64,000 bases of DNA. Origin: SH-MAG3 sp036374995 (lineage in GTDB: Bacteria; Gemmatimonadota; Gemmatimonadetes; Longimicrobiales; RSA9). The stretch lies in NCBI GenBank assembly GCA_036374995.1, contig DASUSS010000108.1, positions 238,299-302,298 on the forward strand, read 5' to 3'. Shown in pieces: positions 8,714-16,317 of the stretch. The notes under the pieces were generated by a model that was given only the letters and a program-made list of their open reading frames with translations, was not told the DNA's origin and ran no database searches. The position numbers and the translations under genes are program-made. Position 1 is the stretch's first letter; every line of letters starts with the position of its first letter.

Positions 8714-9144
8714 GTCCCGCGCGCGGAGCCGAAGTACTCCACGGAGAGCGTGTCGTCCTCGTGCAGTCGCAGCGCGTGCAGCTCGCCTGGTCCGTCGAGG
8801 CGGGCTTCGATCCGCGGCCACAGCCAGATCAGGATGTTCTCGCACGTCGGGACCAGCCGGCCCGCGGCGAACTCCGCGACCGCGTGATTGAGATGCTGAT
8901 GGTCGAGCGGTTCGACCACCTCCTCGCGGAGAATGCTGTCGAGCGCCGCCAGGTCCGCGGAGAAGCCCGTTTCCGCGCTCACCGGAGCGCGCACGGTCAC
9001 CTCGAGCCGGTAGTTGTGGCCGTGTCCGTGCGGATTGCTGCACGCACCGAACACTTCGCGATTCCGGGCCTCACTCCAGTCGGTCCGGTAGTAGCGGTGC
9101 GCCGCGGCGAAGCGGACGGTGCGTGTGAGGTAGGCCGTGTGCAT
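8710..9144 (-). CDS. 6-pyruvoyl-tetrahydropterin synthase / QueD family
   Basis: Zinc enzyme of the PTPS/QueD family (144 aa), acting on dihydroneopterin triphosphate. Zinc ligands are H16, H41 and H43 (FAAAHR and NPHGHGHNY). The catalytic cysteine is C35 (FGACSNP), with the D81-H82 pair (LDHQHLN) and E102 (TCENI). The sequence around the cysteine is closer to animal-type PTPS than to E. coli QueD. The product could therefore be 6-pyruvoyltetrahydropterin or 6-carboxytetrahydropterin (queuosine route). No other queuosine or folate gene is in the window to decide. Confidence 0.88.
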   Translation of the reverse strand: MHTAYLTRTVRFAAAHRYYRTDWSEARNREVFGACSNPHGHGHNYRLEVTVRAPVSAETGFSADLAALDSILREEVVEPLDHQHLNHAVAEFAAGRLVPTCENILIWLWPRIEARLDGPGELHALRLHEDDTLSVEYFGSARGT

Positions 9145-9276
9145 GGCGGCAAGGTAGAGGTGCAGCGGGAGAGCGTCCAGTGCGAGGCGCGGATCTTGCG
9201 CGCCTCACCCGGGAGTCGCGCCGGTACGGCGTGCCCGAAGGAAGGGTGACGTGGCCTGCTCACGAGAAGGTCCGGG

Positions 9277-9693
9277 ATGCAGCCCAGCAGCACACAGCTC
9301 ACCTCGCTGATGCGGGAAACCCACAACGCAACCATTCTCGTTGCGGAAGACCACCTCGACAGCCGCGATGCACTGCGCGCGCTGCTGGAGGCCTTCGGCT
9401 ATCACGTGCTCGAGGCGACGAACGGCCGTCAGGCCGTCGAGATCGCGCTCGCGAGTGCGCCCGATCTCATCCTCATGGACATCATGATGCCGGAGCTCGA
9501 CGGCTTCGAGGCGACGCGCGAGCTGCGCCGTCATCGCAGCACGAAGAACACGCCGATCATCGCCGTCACGGCGATGGAGGGCGCCCACCATCTGGCGATC
9601 CAGGCCGGGGCGAACGATTATGTCCGCAAGCCGGTCGACATCCGCCGCCTCGTCGCCAAGGTCCACGACTGGCTGGCATCGCCGCTGCCGTGA
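9277..9693 (+). CDS. CheY-like single-domain response regulator
   Basis: Receiver-domain protein of 138 aa with no output domain. Acidic pocket E24-D25, phosphoacceptor D68 (LILMDIMMPELDGF), T98 (AVTAM) and K118 (VRKPVD) are all present, so it should be phosphorylatable. GAGAAGG lies 6 bases before the ATG; a second ATG 33 bases later is possible. No histidine kinase is adjacent, making this an orphan that probably receives phosphate from a kinase elsewhere, such as the two kinases at 35.5-37.2 kb or 48-49.8 kb. The membrane-protein gene follows after 40 bases. Confidence 0.9.
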   Translation: MQPSSTQLTSLMRETHNATILVAEDHLDSRDALRALLEAFGYHVLEATNGRQAVEIALASAPDLILMDIMMPELDGFEATRELRRHRSTKNTPIIAVTAMEGAHHLAIQAGANDYVRKPVDIRRLVAKVHDWLASPLP

Positions 9694-9733
9694 GCGGTCG
9701 CGGCGCGCACTACGGGATCCGATCAGCAGCGCC

Positions 9734-10417
9734 GTGACCGAACAGCCATCCGATCATCGCTTCGACGAAGCCACCGCGACGCCCATCAGCGAGGCGGCCG
9801 CCGAGCCGTTTCCGTGGCCACCGGCCGCCGGCGCGGGAATCGTCGCCGCGTGGGGGCGGACCTGGCATGGCGCGGCTCTCCAGCCGTCCCGCTTCTTCCG
9901 CGCAATGCCGCGCGACACGGCGCACGGGCCTGCCGTGCTGTACTATCTCTCGATCGGCATCCCCGTCGCCGGTGCCGAGCTGTTCTGGAGGATGACCGGC
10001 ATCACCGGCGCGATGACCGGCACGGCCGGCGCGCTCGGAGCGCCGGCGGCGTGGAGCCCGCTGCTCGACTTCCTGCTCTCGCCGCTCACGCTGCTCCTCA
10101 CGCTCTACGTGGCCGCGGGCGTGACACACCTGATGTTGCTGCTGTTCAGCGGCGGTGGTGGCGGCGCGGGGACGACGACGCGCGTGTTCGCGTACGCCTA
10201 CTCGCCCCAGCTCCTCGGCATCGTCCCGGTCGTGGGGACCATCGTGGGGTTCGTCTGGATGGTGATCGTGGGGATCGTCGGCCTGCGCGCGGCACATCGC
10301 ACGACGCTGGTGCGAGCGGCGGCGGCCGTGCTCATCCCGCTCGCGATCGGACTGATCATCGCGACCCTCGCCCTGCTGCTCGCCCGGTCGGGCGAGCTGC
10401 TACAGCTGCCCCTCTAG
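9734..10417 (+). CDS. Yip1-domain-like integral membrane protein
   Basis: 227 aa with an N-terminal soluble part (about 65 residues) and five probable membrane segments (around residues 75-95, 110-135, 140-160, 175-200 and 205-222). The pattern FRAMPRDTAHGPAVLYYLSI at the first segment and the FAYAYSPQLLGIVPVVGTI motif match the bacterial Yip1 family, whose function is unclear. The start is taken as GTG 9734 because it opens just after the response-regulator gene; the frame is open further upstream inside that gene. The 3' end overlaps the convergent HNH gene by 4 bases. Confidence 0.72.
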   Translation: MTEQPSDHRFDEATATPISEAAAEPFPWPPAAGAGIVAAWGRTWHGAALQPSRFFRAMPRDTAHGPAVLYYLSIGIPVAGAELFWRMTGITGAMTGTAGALGAPAAWSPLLDFLLSPLTLLLTLYVAAGVTHLMLLLFSGGGGGAGTTTRVFAYAYSPQLLGIVPVVGTIVGFVWMVIVGIVGLRAAHRTTLVRAAAAVLIPLAIGLIIATLALLLARSGELLQLPL

Positions 10418-10923
10418 GCCGCGCCCGCCGTCGGCGGCGACTGTTCGATGTGCTGCAGCGCACGCAGCACGTCCGCGCCGTAGAACATGCGAATGTACTT
10501 CGCCTGCACGGCGGTGATGCGACGCACCGCCCACACCAGCTCGACGTAGTTCGGCTCGTGCGGCTCGTGCGCCGGGAACATGCCGACCTCCGCCGGAAGC
10601 CGACTCCCCTTACGGTTGTTGCACACCGAGCACGCCGTCACCACGTTCGTCCACGCGTTCTCCCCGCCGCGCGAGATCGGCCTCACGTGATCGCGCGTCA
10701 GGAACTCGCGACCCCGCAGTTCGCTGCGATGCCGGCTGCAGTACATGCAGCGGTACCCGTCGCGCGCGAAGAGGAAGGTGTTGGTGACCTGACGACGGAA
10801 CTTCCGGGGGACGTGGACGTAGCGGACGAGGCGGATGACGAGAGGACAGGGGAGATCTCGCCTCGCAGATCGGAAGAGGCGAGTCTCGTCGACCTCCAGG
10901 ATCTCCGCCTTTCGATCGATCAC
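10414..10923 (-). CDS. HNH endonuclease family protein, true start uncertain
   Basis: HNH-fold protein, 169 aa from the GTG at 10923. The domain (about residues 55-110) has paired zinc cysteines CMYC and CSVC and the HNH-type core FLTRDHVRPISRGGENAWTN. This stand-alone family is widespread in bacteria and is not a homing or restriction enzyme by context; its role is unknown. Family members usually start with a segment like LNASFEPLTILPVKRALRLV. That segment is encoded in frame immediately upstream of 10923 (from about 10986) but with no ATG, GTG or TTG in frame before the stop near 11073. An unusual start such as CTG, or a base error, is possible. Confidence 0.82.
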   Translation of the reverse strand: MIDRKAEILEVDETRLFRSARRDLPCPLVIRLVRYVHVPRKFRRQVTNTFLFARDGYRCMYCSRHRSELRGREFLTRDHVRPISRGGENAWTNVVTACSVCNNRKGSRLPAEVGMFPAHEPHEPNYVELVWAVRRITAVQAKYIRMFYGADVLRALQHIEQSPPTAGAA

Positions 10924-11028
10924 GAGCCGCAGCGCCCGCTTTACCGGCAGTATGGTCAGCGGCTCGAATGACGCATTCAGCGCCAGGCAACCAGAGGCAG
11001 TGAAGAGTCCCTCCTTTGGGCTACGCGA

Positions 11029-11048
11029 GCCCGGCCGGGACGCCGGGC
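11029..11048 (-). terminator. hairpin between priA and the HNH gene
   Basis: Perfect 7-bp G/C stem with a 6-base loop, about 90 bases after the priA stop on the same strand. There is no T run after it, so it is at most a weak terminator or attenuator. An AAAGGAGGG sequence follows about 20 bases later. Confidence 0.35.
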
Positions 11049-11134
11049 CCCTTTCCTTCGATATTCTACATTAGCATGGGGGGCGCGGATTTACAACGGG
11101 GCCCGGAGTTGCGCGGCTGCGGAGCATCGGACTC

Positions 11135-13399
11135 CTACAGCAGACTCACCGGGTCGCGATCGATGATCATGCGCAGCTCGGCGCGCCCGGGCCTGAGGTC
11201 GTGGCGCGTCTGGAGGTGGCGGCAGGTGGCGCCGAGGGTGGCGGCGCTTCGGCTGCGGAGCAGGAAGTGCCAGCGCCAGCGGCCGCGGATGCGGTCGATC
11301 GGACACGGCGCCGGCCCGGTGAGCGCGACGCTCGCCCGTGCGGCATGCTGCGCGAGCAGCGCCAGCACGTGCTCCGCGGCGGCGTCGACGGCGTCCTGCA
11401 CCGCGCGCTCGTCGGTGCCGCTGATGACTACGTTGACGAGGCGCGTGTGTGGCGGATACTCGGGCTCGGCACGCTCCTTCAGCTCGCGCTCCGCGAACCC
11501 CTCGTAATCGTGCGACAGGGCGGACTGAATGGCGTAGTGCTGCGGCAGCGCGGTCTGGATGACGACGAGACCGCCGCGCGGCCCGCGGCCGGCCCTGCCC
11601 GCGACCTGCGTCAGCAGCTGGAACGTGCGCTCGCTCGCGCGGAAGTCCGGCAGGTTCATGGCCACATCGGCGTTCACCACGCCGACGAGCGTGACGTTCG
11701 GGAAGTCGAGACCCTTGGCGATCATCTGCGTGCCGAGCAGAATGTCGATGTCGCCGCGACCGACACGATCGAGGATCTCGTGGTGCGACCACTTCGCGGA
11801 GGTCGTGTCGACGTCCATGCGAGCGATCCGCGCGTCGGCGAACAGCTCGGCGATCTCGCGCTCGACCTGCTCGGTGCCGATGCCGCGGAACGCGAGGTCG
11901 TCGGACCGGCATTCCGTGCACCGGTCGGGCACCGGCTCGTCATGCATGCAGTAGTGGCACACGAGGCGACGGCGCCCGCGATGGAACGTCAGCGAGACGT
12001 TGCACTGCGCGCAGTGCCACACGTGTCCGCACGCGCGGCACTGTACGAACGTGGCGTAGCCGCGCCGATTCAGCAGCAGGATGCTCTGCTCGCGCCTCAG
12101 CAGTCGTTCGTTCAGCGCATCGATCAGCGGATCCGAGATGATCAGCGGCCGTCCACGCGGCACCGCTGCGTCCGCTTCCGCCTTGCGCACCGCGCGCAGG
12201 TCGACGATCTGCACGGGCGGCAGCGGCCGGCCTTCGACGCGCACGGGCAGTTTCAGCAGGCGGTACTTCCCGCTGCGCGCATTGGTCCAGCTCTCGAGGG
12301 CGGGTGTCGCGCTGCCGAGCACGCATACGGCACCGCCGTCCGCGGCGCGCACCACGGCGACCTCACGGGCGTGATAGCGTGGCGCCTCGGACTGCTTGTA
12401 GCTCGCCTCGTGCTCCTCGTCGACGATGATCGCGCCGAGGTTGCGAACGGGCGCAAAGACGGCCGAGCGTGCCCCGATGGCAATGCGCCGCCGGCCCTCG
12501 CGCAGCGCGAGCCAGGCATCGAAGCGCTCGCCGTCCGACAGTGCGGAGTGCAGGACTGCGACGACATCGCCGAACTCGGCGCGGAAACGGGACACGGTTT
12601 GCGGCGTGAGCGCGATCTCGGGCACGAGCACGATGGCACCCCTGCCCTGCCGCTCCACGATTTCGCGGAGGAGCTCGATGTACACGAGCGTCTTGCCGGA
12701 GCCGGTGACGCCGTGGAGCAGGAACGGAGCCCCGGTCGCATCGCCGGCGCGCGCGGCCTCGGAGAGAGCGGCGAGTGCGGCGGTCTGTGCATCGGACGGC
12801 GTCAGGCGTGTCGGCGCGCCGGTCGGGATGTCCGCGAACGGATCCCGCTCGGCCCGCTCCTCGTAGGCCTCGACGAGGCCCCTCTCGCCGAGGGCGCGCA
12901 GCAGGGCGGCGGAGAATCCGAGCGGGCCGGTCAGGTGGGCGACTTCGGCGCGGCCGCCGATCGACTCGAGTGCCTCGTAGCACTCGCGCTGGCGCTGCGC
13001 ACGGCCGAACGTCTCATCGCGCAACGTGAGCGTCGGCAGCTCGCGCACGATGCGCAGCATGCGTCGCGTCTTCACCGGCGGTTCGGAGCGCGCCGTGTTC
13101 GACAGCACCGCGGGCAGCGCGCTGCGGAGCACGATGCCGAGCGGTGTGATGTAGTAATCCGCGATCCAGCGGCAGAGCTTCATGACATCGGGCGGCACGC
13201 TCGGGATGTCCTCGAGCACGCGCTCGACGTCGCGCAGACGGCTCGGGTCACGCGGCGGCGCGCCTTCGCCGACGACCCAGCCGACGAGGCGGCGGCCGGA
13301 GAACGGCACGCGCACGCGTGTGCCGTCCTGCACCGGTGCAGCGACGCGATACACGAACGTGCGCGGCAGCGGGATCGGCAGCGCGACCTCGACGAGCAT
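11135..13399 (-). CDS. priA: Primosomal protein N' (replication restart helicase)
   Basis: Superfamily 2 DNA helicase that reloads the replisome at collapsed forks; 754 aa, normal length. The N-terminal DNA-binding region begins VEVALPIPLPRTFVYRV. Walker A is HGVTGSGKTLVY and the Walker B/DEEH box is IIVDEEHEASYKQ. The zinc-binding insert has eight cysteines (CRACGHVWHCAQC, CHYCMHDEPVPDRCTEC), followed by motif VAGRAGRG. The ATG at 13399 begins the conserved region; longer in-frame reading upstream lies inside the GvpL/F gene and is not credible. It follows the GvpL/F gene by 7 bases. Confidence 0.95.
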   Translation of the reverse strand: MLVEVALPIPLPRTFVYRVAAPVQDGTRVRVPFSGRRLVGWVVGEGAPPRDPSRLRDVERVLEDIPSVPPDVMKLCRWIADYYITPLGIVLRSALPAVLSNTARSEPPVKTRRMLRIVRELPTLTLRDETFGRAQRQRECYEALESIGGRAEVAHLTGPLGFSAALLRALGERGLVEAYEERAERDPFADIPTGAPTRLTPSDAQTAALAALSEAARAGDATGAPFLLHGVTGSGKTLVYIELLREIVERQGRGAIVLVPEIALTPQTVSRFRAEFGDVVAVLHSALSDGERFDAWLALREGRRRIAIGARSAVFAPVRNLGAIIVDEEHEASYKQSEAPRYHAREVAVVRAADGGAVCVLGSATPALESWTNARSGKYRLLKLPVRVEGRPLPPVQIVDLRAVRKAEADAAVPRGRPLIISDPLIDALNERLLRREQSILLLNRRGYATFVQCRACGHVWHCAQCNVSLTFHRGRRRLVCHYCMHDEPVPDRCTECRSDDLAFRGIGTEQVEREIAELFADARIARMDVDTTSAKWSHHEILDRVGRGDIDILLGTQMIAKGLDFPNVTLVGVVNADVAMNLPDFRASERTFQLLTQVAGRAGRGPRGGLVVIQTALPQHYAIQSALSHDYEGFAERELKERAEPEYPPHTRLVNVVISGTDERAVQDAVDAAAEHVLALLAQHAARASVALTGPAPCPIDRIRGRWRWHFLLRSRSAATLGATCRHLQTRHDLRPGRAELRMIIDRDPVSLL

Positions 13400-13406
13400 C
13401 CGTCGA

Positions 13407-14054
13407 TCAGGTGGTGATGCGGACGAAATCGTACGGCGGCCAGGGACCGGTGATGTCGAAAGCGATCTCGGGGTGTGCCGTGGCGAGGTCCTCCGCGCGA
13501 TCGACGAAGTCGATCCAGCTCGAGCGCTCCACGAGGAACGCCGCGCTGAGCAGGCGCTTGCCATCGGCGGAGAACGGGACGGCGGCGCGAGCGTGGCGCC
13601 GCAGCTCCGAGTAGAGCTGCATCGCGAGGTCACCGAGCTCGAGGCTGGCCTCGGTCGCGCCGGCGGGCGCGATGTGCAGCCGCAGCTCCCAGTGCCCCTC
13701 CAGGAACGAGAGCCCCTCGTCCAGCACCAGATACTGATCCTGGAGCAGCCGGATCAGCTGGCGCCGGCCGCGGAACACGATGCCGAACGGCGCCGGCAGA
13801 ACGGTACCGCGGCGCATCGCGGACTCGACCGCCTTCTGATGCGCCTGCACCCGCTGCTCATCCATGGGCGGGATCTCGTAGGGCACCGGCCGCACGAGAG
13901 CCTCGAGATCGCGGTACCGGATGCGCAGCACGTCCTCGCCCGCGACCCGGCTCAGCCGACCGCCCCGCCACGACTTCGCCCGCGTTACGCCGTAGAAGTA
14001 GATCGCCTGCTGGGCCGACAGCCGCGGCTCGTCCCCACCGTTGTCGTCACTCAT
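13407..14054 (-). CDS. GvpL/GvpF-family gas-vesicle-type protein, orphan
   Basis: 215 aa. The GvpL/F family signature is clear: YFYGV near residue 20, DLEALVRPVPYE around 50-60, the HQKAVESAMRRGTVLPAPFG block (about 73-92), and the LEGHWELRLHI segment. GvpL/F proteins are accessory components of gas vesicles, but no gvpA shell gene or other gvp gene is in the window. The gene sits between a peptidase gene (4-bp ATGA overlap) and priA (7-bp gap). That placement argues for a function unrelated to flotation, or for a stray relic. Confidence 0.83.
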   Translation of the reverse strand: MSDDNGGDEPRLSAQQAIYFYGVTRAKSWRGGRLSRVAGEDVLRIRYRDLEALVRPVPYEIPPMDEQRVQAHQKAVESAMRRGTVLPAPFGIVFRGRRQLIRLLQDQYLVLDEGLSFLEGHWELRLHIAPAGATEASLELGDLAMQLYSELRRHARAAVPFSADGKRLLSAAFLVERSSWIDFVDRAEDLATAHPEIAFDITGPWPPYDFVRITT

Positions 14055-15262
14055 CGGCTGAGCAGCGGCTGGATCGCGCGCTGCGGCCGCGGAGTCGTCA
14101 CCTCGGGGCCGTTCTCGCTCACATACACGTTGATCTCCGTCCGCAATCCGAGTTCGCCGGGAATGTAGATGCCCGGCTCGATCGAGAACCCCACGCCCGG
14201 CATCAGCCGGCGCGTCTCGTGAGTTTCGAGATTGTCGATGTTCGGGCCCATCCCGTGCGTCGAGCGGTCGATCGAATGGCCGGTACGGTGAATGAAGTAC
14301 GGGCCGAAGCCCGCGTCGGTCACGACCTTTCGCGTGACATCATCGACTTCTCCACCCTCGATCGGATGCCCCGCGCTCCAGCGGGTCTGGAGGAAATCGA
14401 CGGCGGCATCGCGTGCATCGCGGATCACCGCGAACAGCGCAGCCGCGCGCTCGGGCACTTCGCCGCCGAGGTATCCCATCCAGGTCTGATCCGCGTATAC
14501 CATCTCCTCGGACTGCTTGCTCCACAGGTCGAGCAGCACGATGTCGCCGTGCTCGAAAGTCGCGCCGCCACTCTGCGGCGAGTAGTGCGGGTCGGCGGCA
14601 TTGAGTCCGGTCGCGGCAATCGCATCGCCGCCGACGGCGACACCGTGCGCTTCCATGTCGGCGAGCACCCACGCACGCATCTCCTCCTCGTCGACACGCT
14701 CGCCGGCCGCGACGGCGTGCGCGAGCCGCGCGAACGTCGCTTCCGCAATCTGCGCGATCGCAGCGGACGCCGTGTAATGCGAGTGCAGCTGCTCCGGTGT
14801 CCAGCAGGCGTAGAAGCGTGTGACCAGGTCGCCCGAGGAGACGACGTCGACGCCGGCCGACCGCACCAGGTCCAGGATGCCGCCGGGCACGAGGTCGATC
14901 GTAGGAACGGCAGCACTGGGCGAGTACTCCATCGCGATGCGCCGCATGCCGCGCAGCGTCTCGCGTAAGGCGCTGCCCAGCTCCTGCCAGCCCACGTAGA
15001 CGCGACGGTGCCACGGCCACTGCTCCCACGGGCTCTGCTCGATGCCGTGGATCACGGCCGTCGGCTCGCCGTCCGCGGGAATCAGCACGAAGAACCGGCG
15101 CGTCAGATCGCCGAGCTCCAGGAGGCGCGCGGTGACATCGTTGCGCGCATGCAGATCGTACAGCAGCCAGCCGTCCAGCCCCGCCTCGCGGACCGCCGCC
15201 TGAATCGACTCCACGTCACGCCGCACGCGCGTGAACTCGCGTGATCCCTTGAACATCCCCAC
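14051..15262 (-). CDS. M24-family metallopeptidase (Xaa-Pro aminopeptidase-like)
   Basis: 403 aa. An N-terminal creatinase-type domain (about 1-170) precedes the pita-bread catalytic domain. The five metal ligands can be placed: D in VLLDLW, D in VYADQTW, H in FIHRTGHS, E in FSIEPGIY and E in LRTEIN. Probably cytoplasmic, as no signal peptide is seen; likely cleaves Xaa-Pro or related peptides. The start is GTG 15262 with AGGAG nine bases upstream; ATG 15256 is an alternative. First gene of a run with the GvpL/F gene and priA. Confidence 0.87.
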   Translation of the reverse strand: MGMFKGSREFTRVRRDVESIQAAVREAGLDGWLLYDLHARNDVTARLLELGDLTRRFFVLIPADGEPTAVIHGIEQSPWEQWPWHRRVYVGWQELGSALRETLRGMRRIAMEYSPSAAVPTIDLVPGGILDLVRSAGVDVVSSGDLVTRFYACWTPEQLHSHYTASAAIAQIAEATFARLAHAVAAGERVDEEEMRAWVLADMEAHGVAVGGDAIAATGLNAADPHYSPQSGGATFEHGDIVLLDLWSKQSEEMVYADQTWMGYLGGEVPERAAALFAVIRDARDAAVDFLQTRWSAGHPIEGGEVDDVTRKVVTDAGFGPYFIHRTGHSIDRSTHGMGPNIDNLETHETRRLMPGVGFSIEPGIYIPGELGLRTEINVYVSENGPEVTTPRPQRAIQPLLSR

Positions 15263-15330
15263 TGGTCTGCGCTCCTGTCTGGTGGCGGGTCAAATCTACG
15301 GCCCGGCGGGAGCCGGGAGAAGCCGGCGCG

Positions 15331-16317
15331 CTAGGATTCCAGCCCGGCGAGCGCGCGCAGGGTCATGACCACACCGGCTCCCACGCGCGCCGCCGCATAG
15401 CCGCCCTCGAGCAGCACGGCGACACGACCGCCCGCGGTGGTGTCGGCGAGCCGGAGCACTTCGATCGTCATCCCGTACATGTCCTCCGGCTCCAGCAGCA
15501 GTCCGCCGAGCGGATCGCCCGCAAGGCAGTCATAGCCTGCGGAGACGAGCACCAGCCCTGGATTCGCGATCTCGAACGAACGTCGGACCGCATCCGAGAA
15601 CGCCGCACGGTACACGTCCCGTGCCGTGCCGGCGGGCAGAGGCACGTTCAGGGTCGTGCCGATGCCGGCCCCGACTCCCGTCTCGTCCGCCGAGCCGGTA
15701 CCGGGGTAGTGCCCGCCGAGGTGCAGGGAGAGGTAGAAGACGCGCGGGTCATCGTAGAACAGGTCCTGAGTGCCGTTGCCGTGATGGACGTCCCAGTCGA
15801 TGATGAGAACGCGCTCCACGCCGTGCTCGGCCTGCGCGGCGCGCGCCGCAACGGCGACATTGTTGAACAGGCAGAATCCCATCGCGCGGTCGGCCGTCGC
15901 ATGATGACCGGGCGGCCGGCACAGCGCAAAGGCGGTGCGCGCCCGGCCGCTCACGACGACGTCGACGGCATCGAGCGCGCAACCGGCCGAGGCGAGCGCG
16001 GCATCCCATGACGCCATGGACACGACCGTGTCGGCGTCCAGCGCCACCGGCTCCCGCGCGGCTTCCGCGCGCCGAACGGCCGCCCTGACGGTCCCGAGGT
16101 GAGCAGGGGTGTGGACGCGCTCCAGCTGCTGGATGCGTGCAGGGCGCGCCTCGTGCTGGAGCACGTGATCCAGCAGCGCCGGTGTCTGTTTGTAGATCGC
16201 GTTCACGATCGCCGGCAGCCGGCCCTGATGCTCCGGGTGCCCCCACCCCGTGTCGTGCAACCCGCAGTCGCCGTGCATCACCAGAGCGGCCGGCTGCGGC
16301 GCTGCCGGCACGCTCAA
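15331..16317 (-). CDS. Histone-deacetylase-family protein (AcuC/ APAH type)
   Basis: 328 aa zinc hydrolase removing acetyl groups from lysine or polyamine substrates. The active-site tandem H138-H139 (RPPGHHATAD), the zinc ligands D176 and H178 (IDWDVHHGNGTQ) and the later aspartate in SAGYDCLAGDPLGG are all present. The start is a TTG overlapping the amidohydrolase stop as TTGA, implying translational coupling; a GTG two codons on is the alternative. Bacterial members act on acetyl-CoA synthetase, acetoin-related substrates or acetylpolyamines; nothing here chooses among them. Confidence 0.88.
   Translation of the reverse strand: MSVPAAPQPAALVMHGDCGLHDTGWGHPEHQGRLPAIVNAIYKQTPALLDHVLQHEARPARIQQLERVHTPAHLGTVRAAVRRAEAAREPVALDADTVVSMASWDAALASAGCALDAVDVVVSGRARTAFALCRPPGHHATADRAMGFCLFNNVAVAARAAQAEHGVERVLIIDWDVHHGNGTQDLFYDDPRVFYLSLHLGGHYPGTGSADETGVGAGIGTTLNVPLPAGTARDVYRAAFSDAVRRSFEIANPGLVLVSAGYDCLAGDPLGGLLLEPEDMYGMTIEVLRLADTTAGGRVAVLLEGGYAAARVGAGVVMTLRALAGLES

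Noticed and set aside
10414..10923. HNH protein as a homing endonuclease or mobile-element remnant
   Set aside because: No intron, intein, transposase or repeat boundaries around it; it belongs to a common stand-alone chromosomal family.
13407..14054. Gas-vesicle gene cluster
   Set aside because: Only the GvpL/F domain is present; there is no gvpA, gvpN or other vesicle gene in the window.
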